A DNA stretch of 64,000 bases from Virgibacillus_F flavescens (lineage in GTDB: Bacteria > Bacillota > Bacilli > Bacillales > Amphibacillaceae): the NCBI RefSeq assembly GCF_050574275.1, contig NZ_CP192260.1:930001-994000 (forward strand), written 5' to 3'. Position 1 is the stretch's first letter; every line of letters begins with the position of its first letter. A program made the position numbers and the translations under genes. The notes under the pieces are model-generated. The model had not been told where the DNA came from. It did no database searches and saw nothing but the letters and a program-made list of their open reading frames with translations. Positions 8,634 to 17,157 of the stretch are shown here, one piece after another.

Positions 8634-9806
8634 ATGTCTGAAGAAAATGATAATATAACGAGATTACATATAGATGGCAAGGAAATTGTTCTAATAGGAA
8701 CGGCGCATGTTTCGAAGCGAAGTGCTGAACAGGTGAAAGAAGTTATCGAAGCGGAACAGCCTGATTCTGTTTGTTTAGAACTGGACGAACAGCGTTACCA
8801 GTCGATTGTAGACGGGAACAAATGGCGCGACATGGATATTTTCAAAGTCATTAAAGAAAAGAAAGCGACACTGCTTCTTATGAATTTAACCATATCTTCT
8901 TTTCAAAAGCGGATGGCTAAGCAGTTCGGCATTAATGCTGGCCAGGAAATGATTCAGGGTATCGAGTCAGCTAAAGAAATTAACGCTGAACTGGTACTTG
9001 CGGATAGAAATATTCAAACAACCTTTTCTCGTATCTGGCGCGGGGTTGGATTAAAAGGGAAATTCATTTTGCTTATGCAGGTGGTTGGCAGTATATTTAC
9101 AAAGGAAACGATATCAGAAGAGGACCTTGAAAAAATGAAGTCTCAGGATATGCTTGATTCCATGCTGGACGATATGACAACGCATTTTCCCAAACTAAAA
9201 AAGCCATTAATTGATGAACGGGATCAATATTTATCACAGAAAATTAAAGACGCCCCCGGGAATAAAATTGTTGCTGTGCTTGGAGCTGCGCATGTTCCCG
9301 GCATTAAAGAAGAAATCTATAAGGAACACGACTTGGACAAGCTTTCCGAAGTTCCGAAAAAATCCAAGATCCCGAAATTGATTGGTTGGTTCATTCCAAT
9401 TTTTCTTATTTCCGTTGTTGCCTATACATTTATCTCTGATCCTTCTGCTGCACTGGAGCAAACGGTCACGTGGGTACTATGGAACGGAGCGCTGTCAGCT
9501 ATCGGGGTAGCACTCGCACTTGGGCATCCAATTGCTATTCTGACTGCGTTTATAGCCGCGCCAATCACATCACTTGATCCCATTACAGCTGCTGGATGGT
9601 TCGCAGGATTTGTGCAGGCATATTTTGTTCGGCCTAATGTGAGAGATTTTGAAAACCTCTCGGATGATGTTTCGACCTTGAAAGGATTCTGGCATAACAA
9701 AGTATCGCGCATCCTTCTAGTTGTCGTATTAGCAAACTTGGGCAGTTCACTAGGTACGTTTATCGGCGGTGCCGACGTCATCAAGATATTTTTTGAGAAC
9801 CTGTAA
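8634..9806 (+). CDS. TraB/PrgY family membrane protein
   Basis: 390 residues. Residues 1-220 form the TraB domain with IVLIGTAHVSKRSAEQV, VCLELDEQRY and the later GAAHVPGI, the two His/Glu blocks that define the fold and may form a metal site. The last 150 residues hold four membrane segments. Family members include the enterococcal PrgY/TraB, which lower peptide pheromone activity; chromosomal homologues of this length are conserved in Bacillaceae and archaea without a proven role. AAGGTAG lies upstream of the ATG. The next gene starts 20 bases after its stop. Confidence 0.85.
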   Translation: MSEENDNITRLHIDGKEIVLIGTAHVSKRSAEQVKEVIEAEQPDSVCLELDEQRYQSIVDGNKWRDMDIFKVIKEKKATLLLMNLTISSFQKRMAKQFGINAGQEMIQGIESAKEINAELVLADRNIQTTFSRIWRGVGLKGKFILLMQVVGSIFTKETISEEDLEKMKSQDMLDSMLDDMTTHFPKLKKPLIDERDQYLSQKIKDAPGNKIVAVLGAAHVPGIKEEIYKEHDLDKLSEVPKKSKIPKLIGWFIPIFLISVVAYTFISDPSAALEQTVTWVLWNGALSAIGVALALGHPIAILTAFIAAPITSLDPITAAGWFAGFVQAYFVRPNVRDFENLSDDVSTLKGFWHNKVSRILLVVVLANLGSSLGTFIGGADVIKIFFENL

Positions 9807-9826
9807 TCGGATGTTTGGAGGATTTT

Positions 9827-10120
9827 ATGGATACGATCGCTATACAGCCATATTATAAGGTTGAAAGAGAAGTTAACAGTATCGAACAATATAACGTGGA
9901 AGAAGAACGCAACATACTGTTATATGATGACAGAATAACTACGAAGCACCATGTCTTTACCTTACCCGAAGTGCTGGATATATCTTACCGGACGTTCGGG
10001 CGTGAAGGCGGTCTGCTTTATATACACACAACAGGAGGACTTTTCTCCTATACCGTAAAAAAATCACCACAAAAATTTATTGAAGCATATGAAGTTCATA
10101 AAGGAACCCGGGCAGAATAA
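9827..10120 (+). CDS. small beta-rich protein of unknown function
   Basis: 97 residues, soluble, alternating hydrophobic strands (ILLYDDRITTKHHVFTL, GLLYIHTTGGLFSYTV), the pattern of a PH-like small domain ending in a short helix (QKFIEAYEVH). GGAGG (9817-9821) sits 5 bases before the ATG at 9827; an in-frame TTG at 9815 lies inside that site and is rejected. It is probably cotranscribed with the TraB gene. The last codons are part of the terminator stem. I do not recognise the family. Confidence 0.65.
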   Translation: MDTIAIQPYYKVEREVNSIEQYNVEEERNILLYDDRITTKHHVFTLPEVLDISYRTFGREGGLLYIHTTGGLFSYTVKKSPQKFIEAYEVHKGTRAE

Positions 10121-10136
10121 CTGCTCGGGTTCCTTT
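10103..10136 (+). terminator. terminator with the gene's stop codon in its loop
   Basis: A 13-bp stem (10103-10115 with 10121-10133, one mismatch) closes over AATAA, which contains the TAA stop of the preceding gene, and ends in TTTT. Confidence 0.85.
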
Positions 10137-10160
10137 TAATGTATTGTTCACACGGTGAAT

Positions 10161-10412
10161 CGCGCATGTTCGGCATGATATCGCGCACGTCTGGTCGAGA
10201 GTCGCGCGGTATCATGATGAGAACGCTCGCACCCGGCAGGGTATCACGCATCACCATGTGGCGCGCGAATTTGGGGCGGTGCTGCGCGATTCCACCGACG
10301 CCATGCGCGAATCAGGTGGTGCTATGCGCGATTTCACCCACGCATCGCGCGAATTAGGCGCTACCACGATCGATTCCACCCACATCCCGCGCGACTTTAG
10401 TCTGCAACTATT
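10161..10412. repeat. 21-nt phased CGCG array no. 2
   Basis: CGCG or CGA-type cores lie at 10161, 10182, 10203, 10224, 10245, 10266, 10287, 10308, 10329, 10350, 10371 and 10392, an unbroken 21-base register of 12 units. Alternate units read CGATT(C/T)CACC or CGAAT..GG. The array is far more GC-rich than the genes around it. Short reading frames cross it, but none has a ribosome site. Confidence 0.85.
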
Positions 10413-10541
10413 AATTTTTGTTATTATTTTTAAGTCTTATGGCAAACGTCTATTTTCTTTTAAGTCAAGCGTATCAAAGGTTAGTCCCGAACGACCATAC
10501 ACGTGAATTCCTGTCCAACTTATTCTTTCATTAAACTTGTC

Positions 10542-10571
10542 GGTATCATGACGAGAGCCCATGCATACGAT
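10542..10571 (+). promoter_or_regulatory. candidate sigma-E promoter of prkA
   Basis: GGTATCAT (10542-10549), 14 bases, then CATACGAT (10564-10571). The -10 differs from the sigma-E consensus CATACAMT at one key position. The -35 fit is weaker. prkA is a known sigma-E target in B. subtilis. Confidence 0.4.
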
Positions 10572-10604
10572 ATATAAACCCTGACATAGATGGAGGGAAT
10601 ATTA

Positions 10605-12500
10605 ATGGATATTTTAAATAAAGTAAAAAGTTACAGGGAAGAAGAAAGACGGCTAAAATGGGAAGGAACATTTGAAGAGTATCTCGAGATCGTAAAGCAA
10701 AGACCGGAAGTTGCCCAGACAGCACATTCTCGCGTTTATAATATGATTAAAAGCTCAGGATTAACAGAACGAAACGGGAAGAAAATGTACCAGTTTTTTG
10801 GGGAAGAAATATTTGGTCTTGAAGATGCAATTGAGCGATTGGTCGAAGAATACTTTCACCCGGCTGCTAAGCGACTGGATGTAAGAAAGCGGATATTATT
10901 ACTTATGGGTCCAGTTAGTGGCGGTAAATCAACACTTGTGACGATGCTGAAGCGCGGGCTTGAACAATATTCTAGAACGGACGAAGGCGCGGTCTATGCT
11001 ATACAAGGCTGTCCGATGCATGAGGATCCACTCCATTTCATTCCAAGCCATTTGCGGGATGATTTCTTCAAGGAATATGGGATTCGGATTGAAGGTAGTT
11101 TATCTCCATTGAATACGATGCGCCTGGAGCAGGAGTACGGTGGACGTATAGAAGATGTAGTAGTGGAAAGGATTTTTTTCTCGGAGGATAAACGTGTAGG
11201 AATTGGAACATTCAGTCCGTCCGATCCGAAGTCACAGGATATTGCTGATTTAACGGGAAGCATTGATTTTTCAACGATAGCCGAGTATGGTTCTGAATCA
11301 GATCCTCGTGCTTATCGCTTTGACGGTGAGTTGAATAAAGCGAACCGGGGTATGATGGAATTCCAGGAAATCTTGAAGTGTGATGAAAAATTCCTTTGGC
11401 ACTTATTGTCGCTGACACAGGAAGGAAATTTCAAAGCGGGAAGGTTTGCCTTGATCAGTGCGGATGAATTAATTATCGCGCATACAAATGAAGCGGAATA
11501 CCGGTCGTTTATAGCGAATAAAAAGAACGAAGCACTGCATTCGAGAATTATCGTTATGCCAATTCCATATAACCTGCGGGTGAGTCAGGAAGAACGCATT
11601 TATGAAAAAATGATAAAGGAAAGTGATATGGCGCACGTCCATATAGCGCCACATGCACTGCGGGTTGCTGCGATCTTTTCCATATTAACGAGGTTGAAGG
11701 CATCGAAAAAGCAGGGTGTAGACCTTGTAAAGAAAATGCGCCTTTATGACGGAGAGAGCGTGGAAGGATTTAATCAGGTTGACGTGGAAGAGCTGCAAAA
11801 CGAATACGCCGACGAGGGAATGGGCGGGATCGATCCGCGTTACGTGATTAACCGGATATCCTCAACGATTATTCGCAAAGAAGTACCTGCGATAAACGCG
11901 CTGGATGTATTGCGTTCCTTGAAAAATGGACTTGATCAGCACGCATCCATTTCGGATGATGACCGGGAAGATTACAAGAATTATATTGCAGTTGCTCGAC
12001 GGGAATTCGACGAAATTGCTAAAAAAGAAGTACAGAAAGCATTTGTCTACTCGTATGAAGAATCTGCGAAAACATTAATGAATAACTACCTGGATAACGT
12101 TGAAGCATATTGTAATAAAAACAGACTTCGCGATCCGTTAACCGGCGAAGAGATGAATCCGGATGAAAAGCTGATGCGTTCGATTGAAGAACAAATTGGT
12201 ATTTCAGAGAATGCCAAAAAGGCGTTTCGTGAGGAGATTCTCATTCGCATCTCTGCCTATGCACGAAAAGGAAAACGATTTGATTACACATCACATGAAC
12301 GCCTGCGTGAAGCAATCCAAAAGAAACTGTTTGCCGATCTGAAGGACGTCGTGAAAATAACTACATCATCCAAAACACCGGATGAGTCGCAGCTCAAAAA
12401 GGTCAACGAAGTAATTGCCAGATTAATAGATGAGTATGGTTATAACTCAATTTCTGCCAACGAGCTATTACAGTATGTGGGAAGTTTGTTAAATCGGTAA
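10605..12500 (+). CDS. prkA: serine protein kinase PrkA
   Basis: 631 residues, the same length as B. subtilis PrkA by memory. The N-terminal AAA+ domain has LLMGPVSGGKSTL (Walker A, about 101-112). The C-terminal third is the kinase-like region that defines the family. Both kinase and Lon-like protease activities have been proposed; in B. subtilis it acts in the mother cell during sporulation. The start was chosen at ATG 10605 because GGAGGG precedes it by 7 bases and the protein then begins MDILNKVKSYREEE; an ATG at 10590 precedes the ribosome site. yhbH and spoVR follow in the same direction. Confidence 0.95.
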   Translation: MDILNKVKSYREEERRLKWEGTFEEYLEIVKQRPEVAQTAHSRVYNMIKSSGLTERNGKKMYQFFGEEIFGLEDAIERLVEEYFHPAAKRLDVRKRILLLMGPVSGGKSTLVTMLKRGLEQYSRTDEGAVYAIQGCPMHEDPLHFIPSHLRDDFFKEYGIRIEGSLSPLNTMRLEQEYGGRIEDVVVERIFFSEDKRVGIGTFSPSDPKSQDIADLTGSIDFSTIAEYGSESDPRAYRFDGELNKANRGMMEFQEILKCDEKFLWHLLSLTQEGNFKAGRFALISADELIIAHTNEAEYRSFIANKKNEALHSRIIVMPIPYNLRVSQEERIYEKMIKESDMAHVHIAPHALRVAAIFSILTRLKASKKQGVDLVKKMRLYDGESVEGFNQVDVEELQNEYADEGMGGIDPRYVINRISSTIIRKEVPAINALDVLRSLKNGLDQHASISDDDREDYKNYIAVARREFDEIAKKEVQKAFVYSYEESAKTLMNNYLDNVEAYCNKNRLRDPLTGEEMNPDEKLMRSIEEQIGISENAKKAFREEILIRISAYARKGKRFDYTSHERLREAIQKKLFADLKDVVKITTSSKTPDESQLKKVNEVIARLIDEYGYNSISANELLQYVGSLLNR

Positions 12501-12514
12501 CTGATAGCATATGG

Positions 12515-12557
12515 AAAAATAACAAGACGCATCTATACTTGGTCTTGTTATTTTTTT
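12515..12557 (+). terminator. terminator after prkA
   Basis: 12-bp stem AAATAACAAGAC/GTCTTGTTATTT with a 13-base loop and a T run. It separates prkA transcription from yhbH. Confidence 0.85.
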
Positions 12558-12626
12558 ACCCCAAAAGTGGCAACAAGCTGTCTGTAAATGCATAAGCTAA
12601 AAAAAGCAGAGATAGGAGAGGAATCG

Positions 12627-13802
12627 ATGGAAGAAGTAGGTAAGGGAAATTTTGTCGTCTCCAAGGAAAACTGGTCCCTCCATCGGAAAGGCTTGCAAGA
12701 TCAGCAGCGTCATATGGATAAAGTGAAAGATGCTATTAAAAATAACTTGCCGGATCTTGTTAGTGAGGAAAGAATAATTTTGTCTAATGGCAGGGATATT
12801 ATCCGAATACCGATTCGTTCGCTGGATGAATATAAAATTCGTTACAACTATGATAAGTCGAAGCATGTAGGTCAAGGAGAAGGAGATAGTCAAGTTGGCG
12901 ATGTCATTGCTCGTGAATCGGCTGAACAGGGTGATGGGAAAAGCGGAGCAGGAAAAGGACAGCAAGCGGGCGATAAGCCCGGTGAAGATTATTATGAAGC
13001 CGAAGTCTCACTTGCCGAATTAGAAAGTGCATTATTCAAAGAGCTTGAGCTGCCAAATCTAAAGCAAAAAGAGCAGGCAGAGATAATAAATGAGAAAGTT
13101 GAATTTAACGATGTCCGCAAAAAAGGTCTCATGGGCAATGTGGATAAAAAGCGAACCATCCTTACTGCAATCAAACGAAACGCACGTGATGGAAAAGCGG
13201 GTATTATTCCTATTCACAACGATGACCTGCGATTCAAAACGTGGAACAATACAGCAAAACCAGAATCAAAAGCAGTAGTCCTTGCCATGATGGACACAAG
13301 TGGATCGATGGGTAATTTTGAGAAATACATGTCCAGAAGCTTCTTTTTCTGGATGACAAAGTTTCTGCGATCCAAATACGAAACAGTGGAAATCGAATTT
13401 ATTGCCCACCACACAGAGGCAAAAGTTGTTACCGAAGAAGCGTTTTTTTCAAAAGGAGAAAGCGGTGGAACTATCTGTTCATCCGCCTATCTAAAAGCAC
13501 TCGAATTAATAGATGAAAAATATAATCCAACCCGTTTTAATATATATCCATTTCATATTTCGGATGGAGACAATATCTCCTCCGATAACGTAAGGTGCCG
13601 CAAACTCGTTCAGGAGATCATGGGTGTTTCCAACATGTTCGGCTATGGAGAAGTAAACGAACGAAGCAGGCATACCACCTTAATGAATGCATTTTCCAAC
13701 ATGGATAATCCAAAGTTCCGACACTATATTATGAAAGAAAAAAGTGACGTGTACCATGCACTGAAAAGCTTTTTCCGAAAAGAAGCAGGCACACCGGTTT
13801 AA
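12627..13802 (+). CDS. yhbH: sporulation protein YhbH (DUF444, VWA-like)
   Basis: 391 residues. The conserved start FVVSKENWSLHRKGLQDQQRH, a Gly/Lys/Gln-rich low-complexity linker (about 100-125), and a VWA-like domain with the metal-site motif MMDTSGSM (about 221-228) define the YhbH/DUF444 family. It usually travels with prkA and spoVR, and the three are thought to act together in stationary phase or the mother cell. AGGAGAGG precedes the ATG at 12627 by 6 bases. The frame is open 13 codons further upstream but without a ribosome site. Confidence 0.93.
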   Translation: MEEVGKGNFVVSKENWSLHRKGLQDQQRHMDKVKDAIKNNLPDLVSEERIILSNGRDIIRIPIRSLDEYKIRYNYDKSKHVGQGEGDSQVGDVIARESAEQGDGKSGAGKGQQAGDKPGEDYYEAEVSLAELESALFKELELPNLKQKEQAEIINEKVEFNDVRKKGLMGNVDKKRTILTAIKRNARDGKAGIIPIHNDDLRFKTWNNTAKPESKAVVLAMMDTSGSMGNFEKYMSRSFFFWMTKFLRSKYETVEIEFIAHHTEAKVVTEEAFFSKGESGGTICSSAYLKALELIDEKYNPTRFNIYPFHISDGDNISSDNVRCRKLVQEIMGVSNMFGYGEVNERSRHTTLMNAFSNMDNPKFRHYIMKEKSDVYHALKSFFRKEAGTPV

Positions 13803-13814
13803 CTATAAATGTGA

Positions 13815-13842
13815 ATGGCACCTGATGCTCAGGTGCCATTTT
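13815..13842 (+). terminator. terminator after yhbH
   Basis: Perfect 11-bp stem ATGGCACCTGA/TCAGGTGCCAT with a TGC loop, followed by TTTGG, a short T tail. Confidence 0.65.
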
Positions 13843-13884
13843 GGTGTTGGCTGGACGCCCGCCCAGACCACGTGTCGCCGGTAT

Positions 13885-14004
13885 ATCAGGATTTCTCAGC
13901 GTTTATCGGGATTTTCTGGGTTTTATCAGGATGGCCAGGTATATACCAGGGTTTTCCCGCATTTATCAGGAATTCAGCGAATATATCAGGATTTCCGGAA
14001 CCCG
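13885..14004. repeat. 20-nt phased ATCAGG array no. 3
   Basis: ATCAGGA-type cores begin at 13885, 13905, 13925, 13945, 13965 and 13985, exactly 20 bases apart, each usually preceded by TTT or TAT. GC-rich, unordered sequence runs from 14005 to about 14070. It lies between the yhbH terminator and the spoVR promoter. Confidence 0.8.
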
Positions 14005-14097
14005 CCGCACCTCCCGCTACCGCACTCACCCGCCGACATGCCGATCCACCCGAACCCAATCACAAACAAACCAATCAACTTTTCCTAATATTTCGTT

Positions 14098-14124
14098 CAA
14101 TATTCCTCGGTTGTTTCATAGACT
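14098..14124 (+). promoter_or_regulatory. candidate sigma-E promoter of spoVR
   Basis: CAATATT (14098-14104), 12 bases, CATAGACT (14117-14124). The -10 matches CATACAMT at seven of eight positions and the -35 matches KMATATT at six of seven. The spacer is slightly short. spoVR is a known sigma-E gene. Confidence 0.45.
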
Positions 14125-14151
14125 ATAGAAAGGGAATTTGGAGGGATGATA

Positions 14152-15561
14152 GTGAATGAAGTAAAGGCACTCCAGCAGGCAATTGAGGAGATAACGGAGA
14201 TTGCGACTGAGTTTGGACTGGATTTTTACCCAATGCGGTACGAAATTTGTCCAGCTGATATTATTTATACATTTGGAGCATATGGCATGCCGACGCGTTT
14301 TACTCATTGGAGCTTTGGCAAGCAGTATCATAAAATGAAACTGCAGTACGACCTTGGTTTGAGCCAGATATACGAGCTGGTGATTAATTCAGATCCTTGT
14401 TATGCGTTTTTGCTTGATACGAACAGCCTGATTCAAAATAAATTAATTATCGCGCATGTACTGGCTCACTGTGATTTTTTCAAAAATAACGTACGATTTT
14501 CCAATACGCGCCGCGATATGGTGGAAAGCATGACGGCGACAGCTGAGCGTATAGCTGATTACGAGATGCTGCATGGCAAAGATGAGGTGGAGCGATTCCT
14601 GGACGCTGTGCTTTCCATTCAGGAGCATATCGATCCATCGATTGTCCGGCCGAAATTGAATGTTAACGATGTGGAAGCGGATGATAATAAGGTAAATAAG
14701 CGGCCAGTCACTGAGTATGATGATTTATGGGGCATGGATAAGAAGCAGATGGAAGATAAACCCACTACAAAACAAAGAAGGAAATTTCCACTGCATCCAG
14801 AAAAAGACATCCTTTTATTTGTGGAGGAGAACAGCCGCGAACTGGAAGACTGGCAGCGTGATATTTTAACGATGATGCGCGAGGAGATGCAGTATTTCTG
14901 GCCACAGCTTGAGACGAAAATCATGAACGAAGGCTGGGCTTCCTACTGGCATCAGCGGATTTTGCGGGAAATGGACCTGACAACCGATGAAGCAATCGAA
15001 TTTGCATCATTAAATGCAAATGTAGTGCAGCCGTCCAAACAACAGATCAATCCCTATTATCTTGGGCTTAAAATCTTTGAAGATATTGAGGAACGCTACA
15101 ACAACCCAAATAAAGAAATGCTTGAGCTTGGAATCAAACCAAACTCAGGCAGGGAAAAAATCTTTGAAGTTCGCGAAATTGAATCAGATATTTCATTCAT
15201 TCGAAACTACTTAACAAAAGAGCTTGTCCAGCAGGAAGATATGTATCTGTTTGAAAAGCAGGGCCGTGATTACAAAATTACCACTAAAGATTATGAAGAT
15301 GTACGAGATCAGCTGATTTCCATGCGCGTGAATGGTGGCTTTCCATTTATCAGTGTTACAGATGGGGACTACATGCGAAACGGTGAGCTTTATTTGACCC
15401 ATAGTTATGAGGGGACGGAGCTGAACCTCCCTTATCTAGAAAGTGTTCTCCCGTATATTTATCAGTTGTGGGGGCGCATCGTCCATATGGAAACGTTTGT
15501 GGAAGACAAAATGGTGTTGTACTCGTATGACGGGAAGCGGGTGCATCGGAAGAATATGTAG
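14152..15561 (+). CDS. spoVR: stage V sporulation protein R
   Basis: 469 residues, close to the B. subtilis length. Diagnostic segments are GLDFYPMRYEICPADIIY, FGAYGMPTRFTHWSFGK, and NEGWASYWHQRI with its HxR centre. SpoVR is needed for normal cortex formation; its molecular activity is unknown. I chose the GTG at 14152 because GGAGGG ends at 14145, directly against an in-frame ATG at 14146, leaving that ATG no spacing. Array no. 3 and a terminator separate it from yhbH, so it very likely has its own promoter. Confidence 0.95.
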   Translation: MNEVKALQQAIEEITEIATEFGLDFYPMRYEICPADIIYTFGAYGMPTRFTHWSFGKQYHKMKLQYDLGLSQIYELVINSDPCYAFLLDTNSLIQNKLIIAHVLAHCDFFKNNVRFSNTRRDMVESMTATAERIADYEMLHGKDEVERFLDAVLSIQEHIDPSIVRPKLNVNDVEADDNKVNKRPVTEYDDLWGMDKKQMEDKPTTKQRRKFPLHPEKDILLFVEENSRELEDWQRDILTMMREEMQYFWPQLETKIMNEGWASYWHQRILREMDLTTDEAIEFASLNANVVQPSKQQINPYYLGLKIFEDIEERYNNPNKEMLELGIKPNSGREKIFEVREIESDISFIRNYLTKELVQQEDMYLFEKQGRDYKITTKDYEDVRDQLISMRVNGGFPFISVTDGDYMRNGELYLTHSYEGTELNLPYLESVLPYIYQLWGRIVHMETFVEDKMVLYSYDGKRVHRKNM

Positions 15562-15566
15562 CGGGA

Positions 15567-15600
15567 AAAGGTTTCCAGAGTAATGCTGGAAACCTTTCTT
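15567..15600 (+). terminator. terminator after spoVR
   Basis: 12-bp stem AAAGGTTTCCAG/CTGGAAACCTTT with a 7-base loop, followed by CTTACTG, so the T tail is weak. Confidence 0.65.
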
Positions 15601-15711
15601 ACTGTTAAGAAGAATTTAATTCACTGTCGATCTTATGTGAAATCCAACACCTGTAACTTAGGATAAAATTAAAAACTTTGTGGATGCTAATAGTGATTAG
15701 GAGGTGAAAAG

Positions 15712-16260
15712 GTGGTTAATCCTTTTGAAGCAGTCTGGAATACATTAAAAACGTTAGTGGACGATGAGCCTAAAGCTCCTTTGCATGTAGGTGAAGTAAT
15801 GAGCTGCTGGACCTATTTAACTGTGCTGACACAGGCGATAACGTATGAAGAAATAGGTCTTAATACAACTACTGACAAAGAAGTTAGGGAATTGCTGGTA
15901 GATGCTAAAAAACTATGTGAAAGCCAAGTAAAAAGAATGAATGATTTTTTACTGAATGAAGGCGTTCCAATTCCTTCAAGCGGTGATACGAAGCCATCAT
16001 CAGAGCCAAACGAAATCCCACTAGGTGCTAAGTTAACGGATGACGAAATTGCGAATGGTATTTCTTTAAAAACAGCTACCGTTGCTGTGGAGTGTGCAGT
16101 AGGTAATTCACAATCCATTCGATCGGATTTAGGTTTGTTATGGACAGGGTTTAACGCGGAATTGATAGCATTTGGAGCTACAACAAAAGTCCTGTTGAGA
16201 AAAAGAGGATGGTTAAAAATCCCGCCATATTATTATCCACCAGGAATGCCAAAGGAATAA
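15712..16260 (+). CDS. DUF3231 family protein, single-domain form
   Basis: 182 residues. The pattern of four long helices (GEVMSCWTYLTVLTQAI, KKLCESQVKRMNDFLL, AVECAVGNSQSIRSDL, LIAFGATTKVLLRKRGWL) ending in a Pro/Tyr-rich tail is that of the DUF3231 family, ferritin-like helical bundles common in spore formers. Many members are tandem duplicates of about 330 residues; this one has only one unit. The start is GTG at 15712 with AGGAGGTG 5 bases upstream. It has no close partner and ends at a strong terminator. Confidence 0.75.
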   Translation: MVNPFEAVWNTLKTLVDDEPKAPLHVGEVMSCWTYLTVLTQAITYEEIGLNTTTDKEVRELLVDAKKLCESQVKRMNDFLLNEGVPIPSSGDTKPSSEPNEIPLGAKLTDDEIANGISLKTATVAVECAVGNSQSIRSDLGLLWTGFNAELIAFGATTKVLLRKRGWLKIPPYYYPPGMPKE

Positions 16261-16263
16261 TTT

Positions 16264-16300
16264 AAAAACCGACACCACTTGGAGCTGTGTCGGTTTTTTA
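16264..16300. terminator. bidirectional terminator between convergent genes
   Basis: 12-bp stem AAAAACCGACAC/GTGTCGGTTTTT with an 11-base loop, T-rich on both strands. Confidence 0.88.
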
Positions 16301-16307
16301 AATTAGA

Positions 16308-17030
16308 CTATTTTCTAATAAACATCTGTGTCCAGTAATCCCCGTTTTTTATATATCCGACCCCAATATGGGTAAAATCACTGTTCAGGATGTTTGCCCG
16401 ATGTCCTTCACTGCCCATCCATGCGTTTACGACCTGCTCAGGCGTCTGTTGGCCGTGGGCAATGTTTTCACCAGCGGCGTTATAGGAAACGCCAAATTCA
16501 CTCATCATATCGAAGGGAGATCCATATGTTGGGCTCGTGTGTGAAAAGTAATTGTTATTCACCATATCTCTTGATTTGAGTTCGGCAACCCTGCTAAGCG
16601 AAGCATCTTCCTTTAATCCAGATAACCCCGCATTCTTTCTTTCGGTATTTGTAAGTTCAATAACTTTCGTTTCAAATTCATTCAGTTTATTTGGTGTAAG
16701 CGGCTGGCTGTCATCCGCTTCATTTGTTTGCTGCTGTCGAGTCCGATTGCTGTTCTGGTTGCTCGGTGGTCTGTCCATTTTGTTCTGTCTTTCCCATAGT
16801 GGACTCCGCTCTCTATTTTCATTTATATCCTCCATGTTGAAGCCAACGTTATCGGGGTAATGCTTTTGTTTTCCTTTGAAAAATTCGTCGTTTGAGGTAC
16901 CAGTAAAGATGCTGGAAGTGGATTTGGAAGTATCATCATTGGGATTATTTTCTACATCATTGTTATTACACGCGACAAGTACGAACAAGAATAAAGGAAT
17001 AATACTGATCAGTAGTCGATTTAATTTCAT
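16308..17030 (-). CDS. CAP-domain lipoprotein, YkwD-like
   Basis: 240 residues. A lipoprotein signal (MKLNRLLISIIPLFLFVLVACNN, lipobox LVAC) is followed by an Asn/Ser/Gln-rich linker to about residue 110 and a C-terminal CAP/SCP domain. The CAP domain shows LTNTERKNAGL, SRDMVNNNYFSHTSP, GENIAHGQQTPEQVV and GHRANILNSDFTHIGVGY. Both His of the family cavity (FSHTSP, EGHRAN) are present. YkwD-type proteins are secreted or spore-associated; the enzymatic role of bacterial CAP domains is unsettled. Convergent with the DUF3231 gene. Confidence 0.87.
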   Translation of the reverse strand: MKLNRLLISIIPLFLFVLVACNNNDVENNPNDDTSKSTSSIFTGTSNDEFFKGKQKHYPDNVGFNMEDINENRERSPLWERQNKMDRPPSNQNSNRTRQQQTNEADDSQPLTPNKLNEFETKVIELTNTERKNAGLSGLKEDASLSRVAELKSRDMVNNNYFSHTSPTYGSPFDMMSEFGVSYNAAGENIAHGQQTPEQVVNAWMGSEGHRANILNSDFTHIGVGYIKNGDYWTQMFIRK

Positions 17031-17117
17031 TGTAAAAACTCCTTTTTGTATTTTCCCTTATAATTGCTTTCTTTTCGCGAAAATATTAATGGAAAAATAA
17101 AACAATGCTAATGAGCG

Positions 17118-17147
17118 CAAAAAAAAGAGATTGAAACCTCCAATCTC
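17118..17147 (-). terminator. terminator after the DinB-family gene
   Basis: Stem GAGATTG/CAATCTC (17127-17133, 17141-17147) with eight T following on the minus strand. Confidence 0.8.
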
Positions 17148-17157
17148 GGAATTACGA

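Noticed and set aside
10139..10506. Two rightward frames of 72 and 82 codons over the CGCG array
   Set aside because: The 21-base unit is a multiple of three, which keeps frames open by chance. No ribosome site or homology.
13815..14159. Three overlapping frames after yhbH
   Set aside because: They translate the 20-base array and GC-rich spacer and have no ribosome sites.
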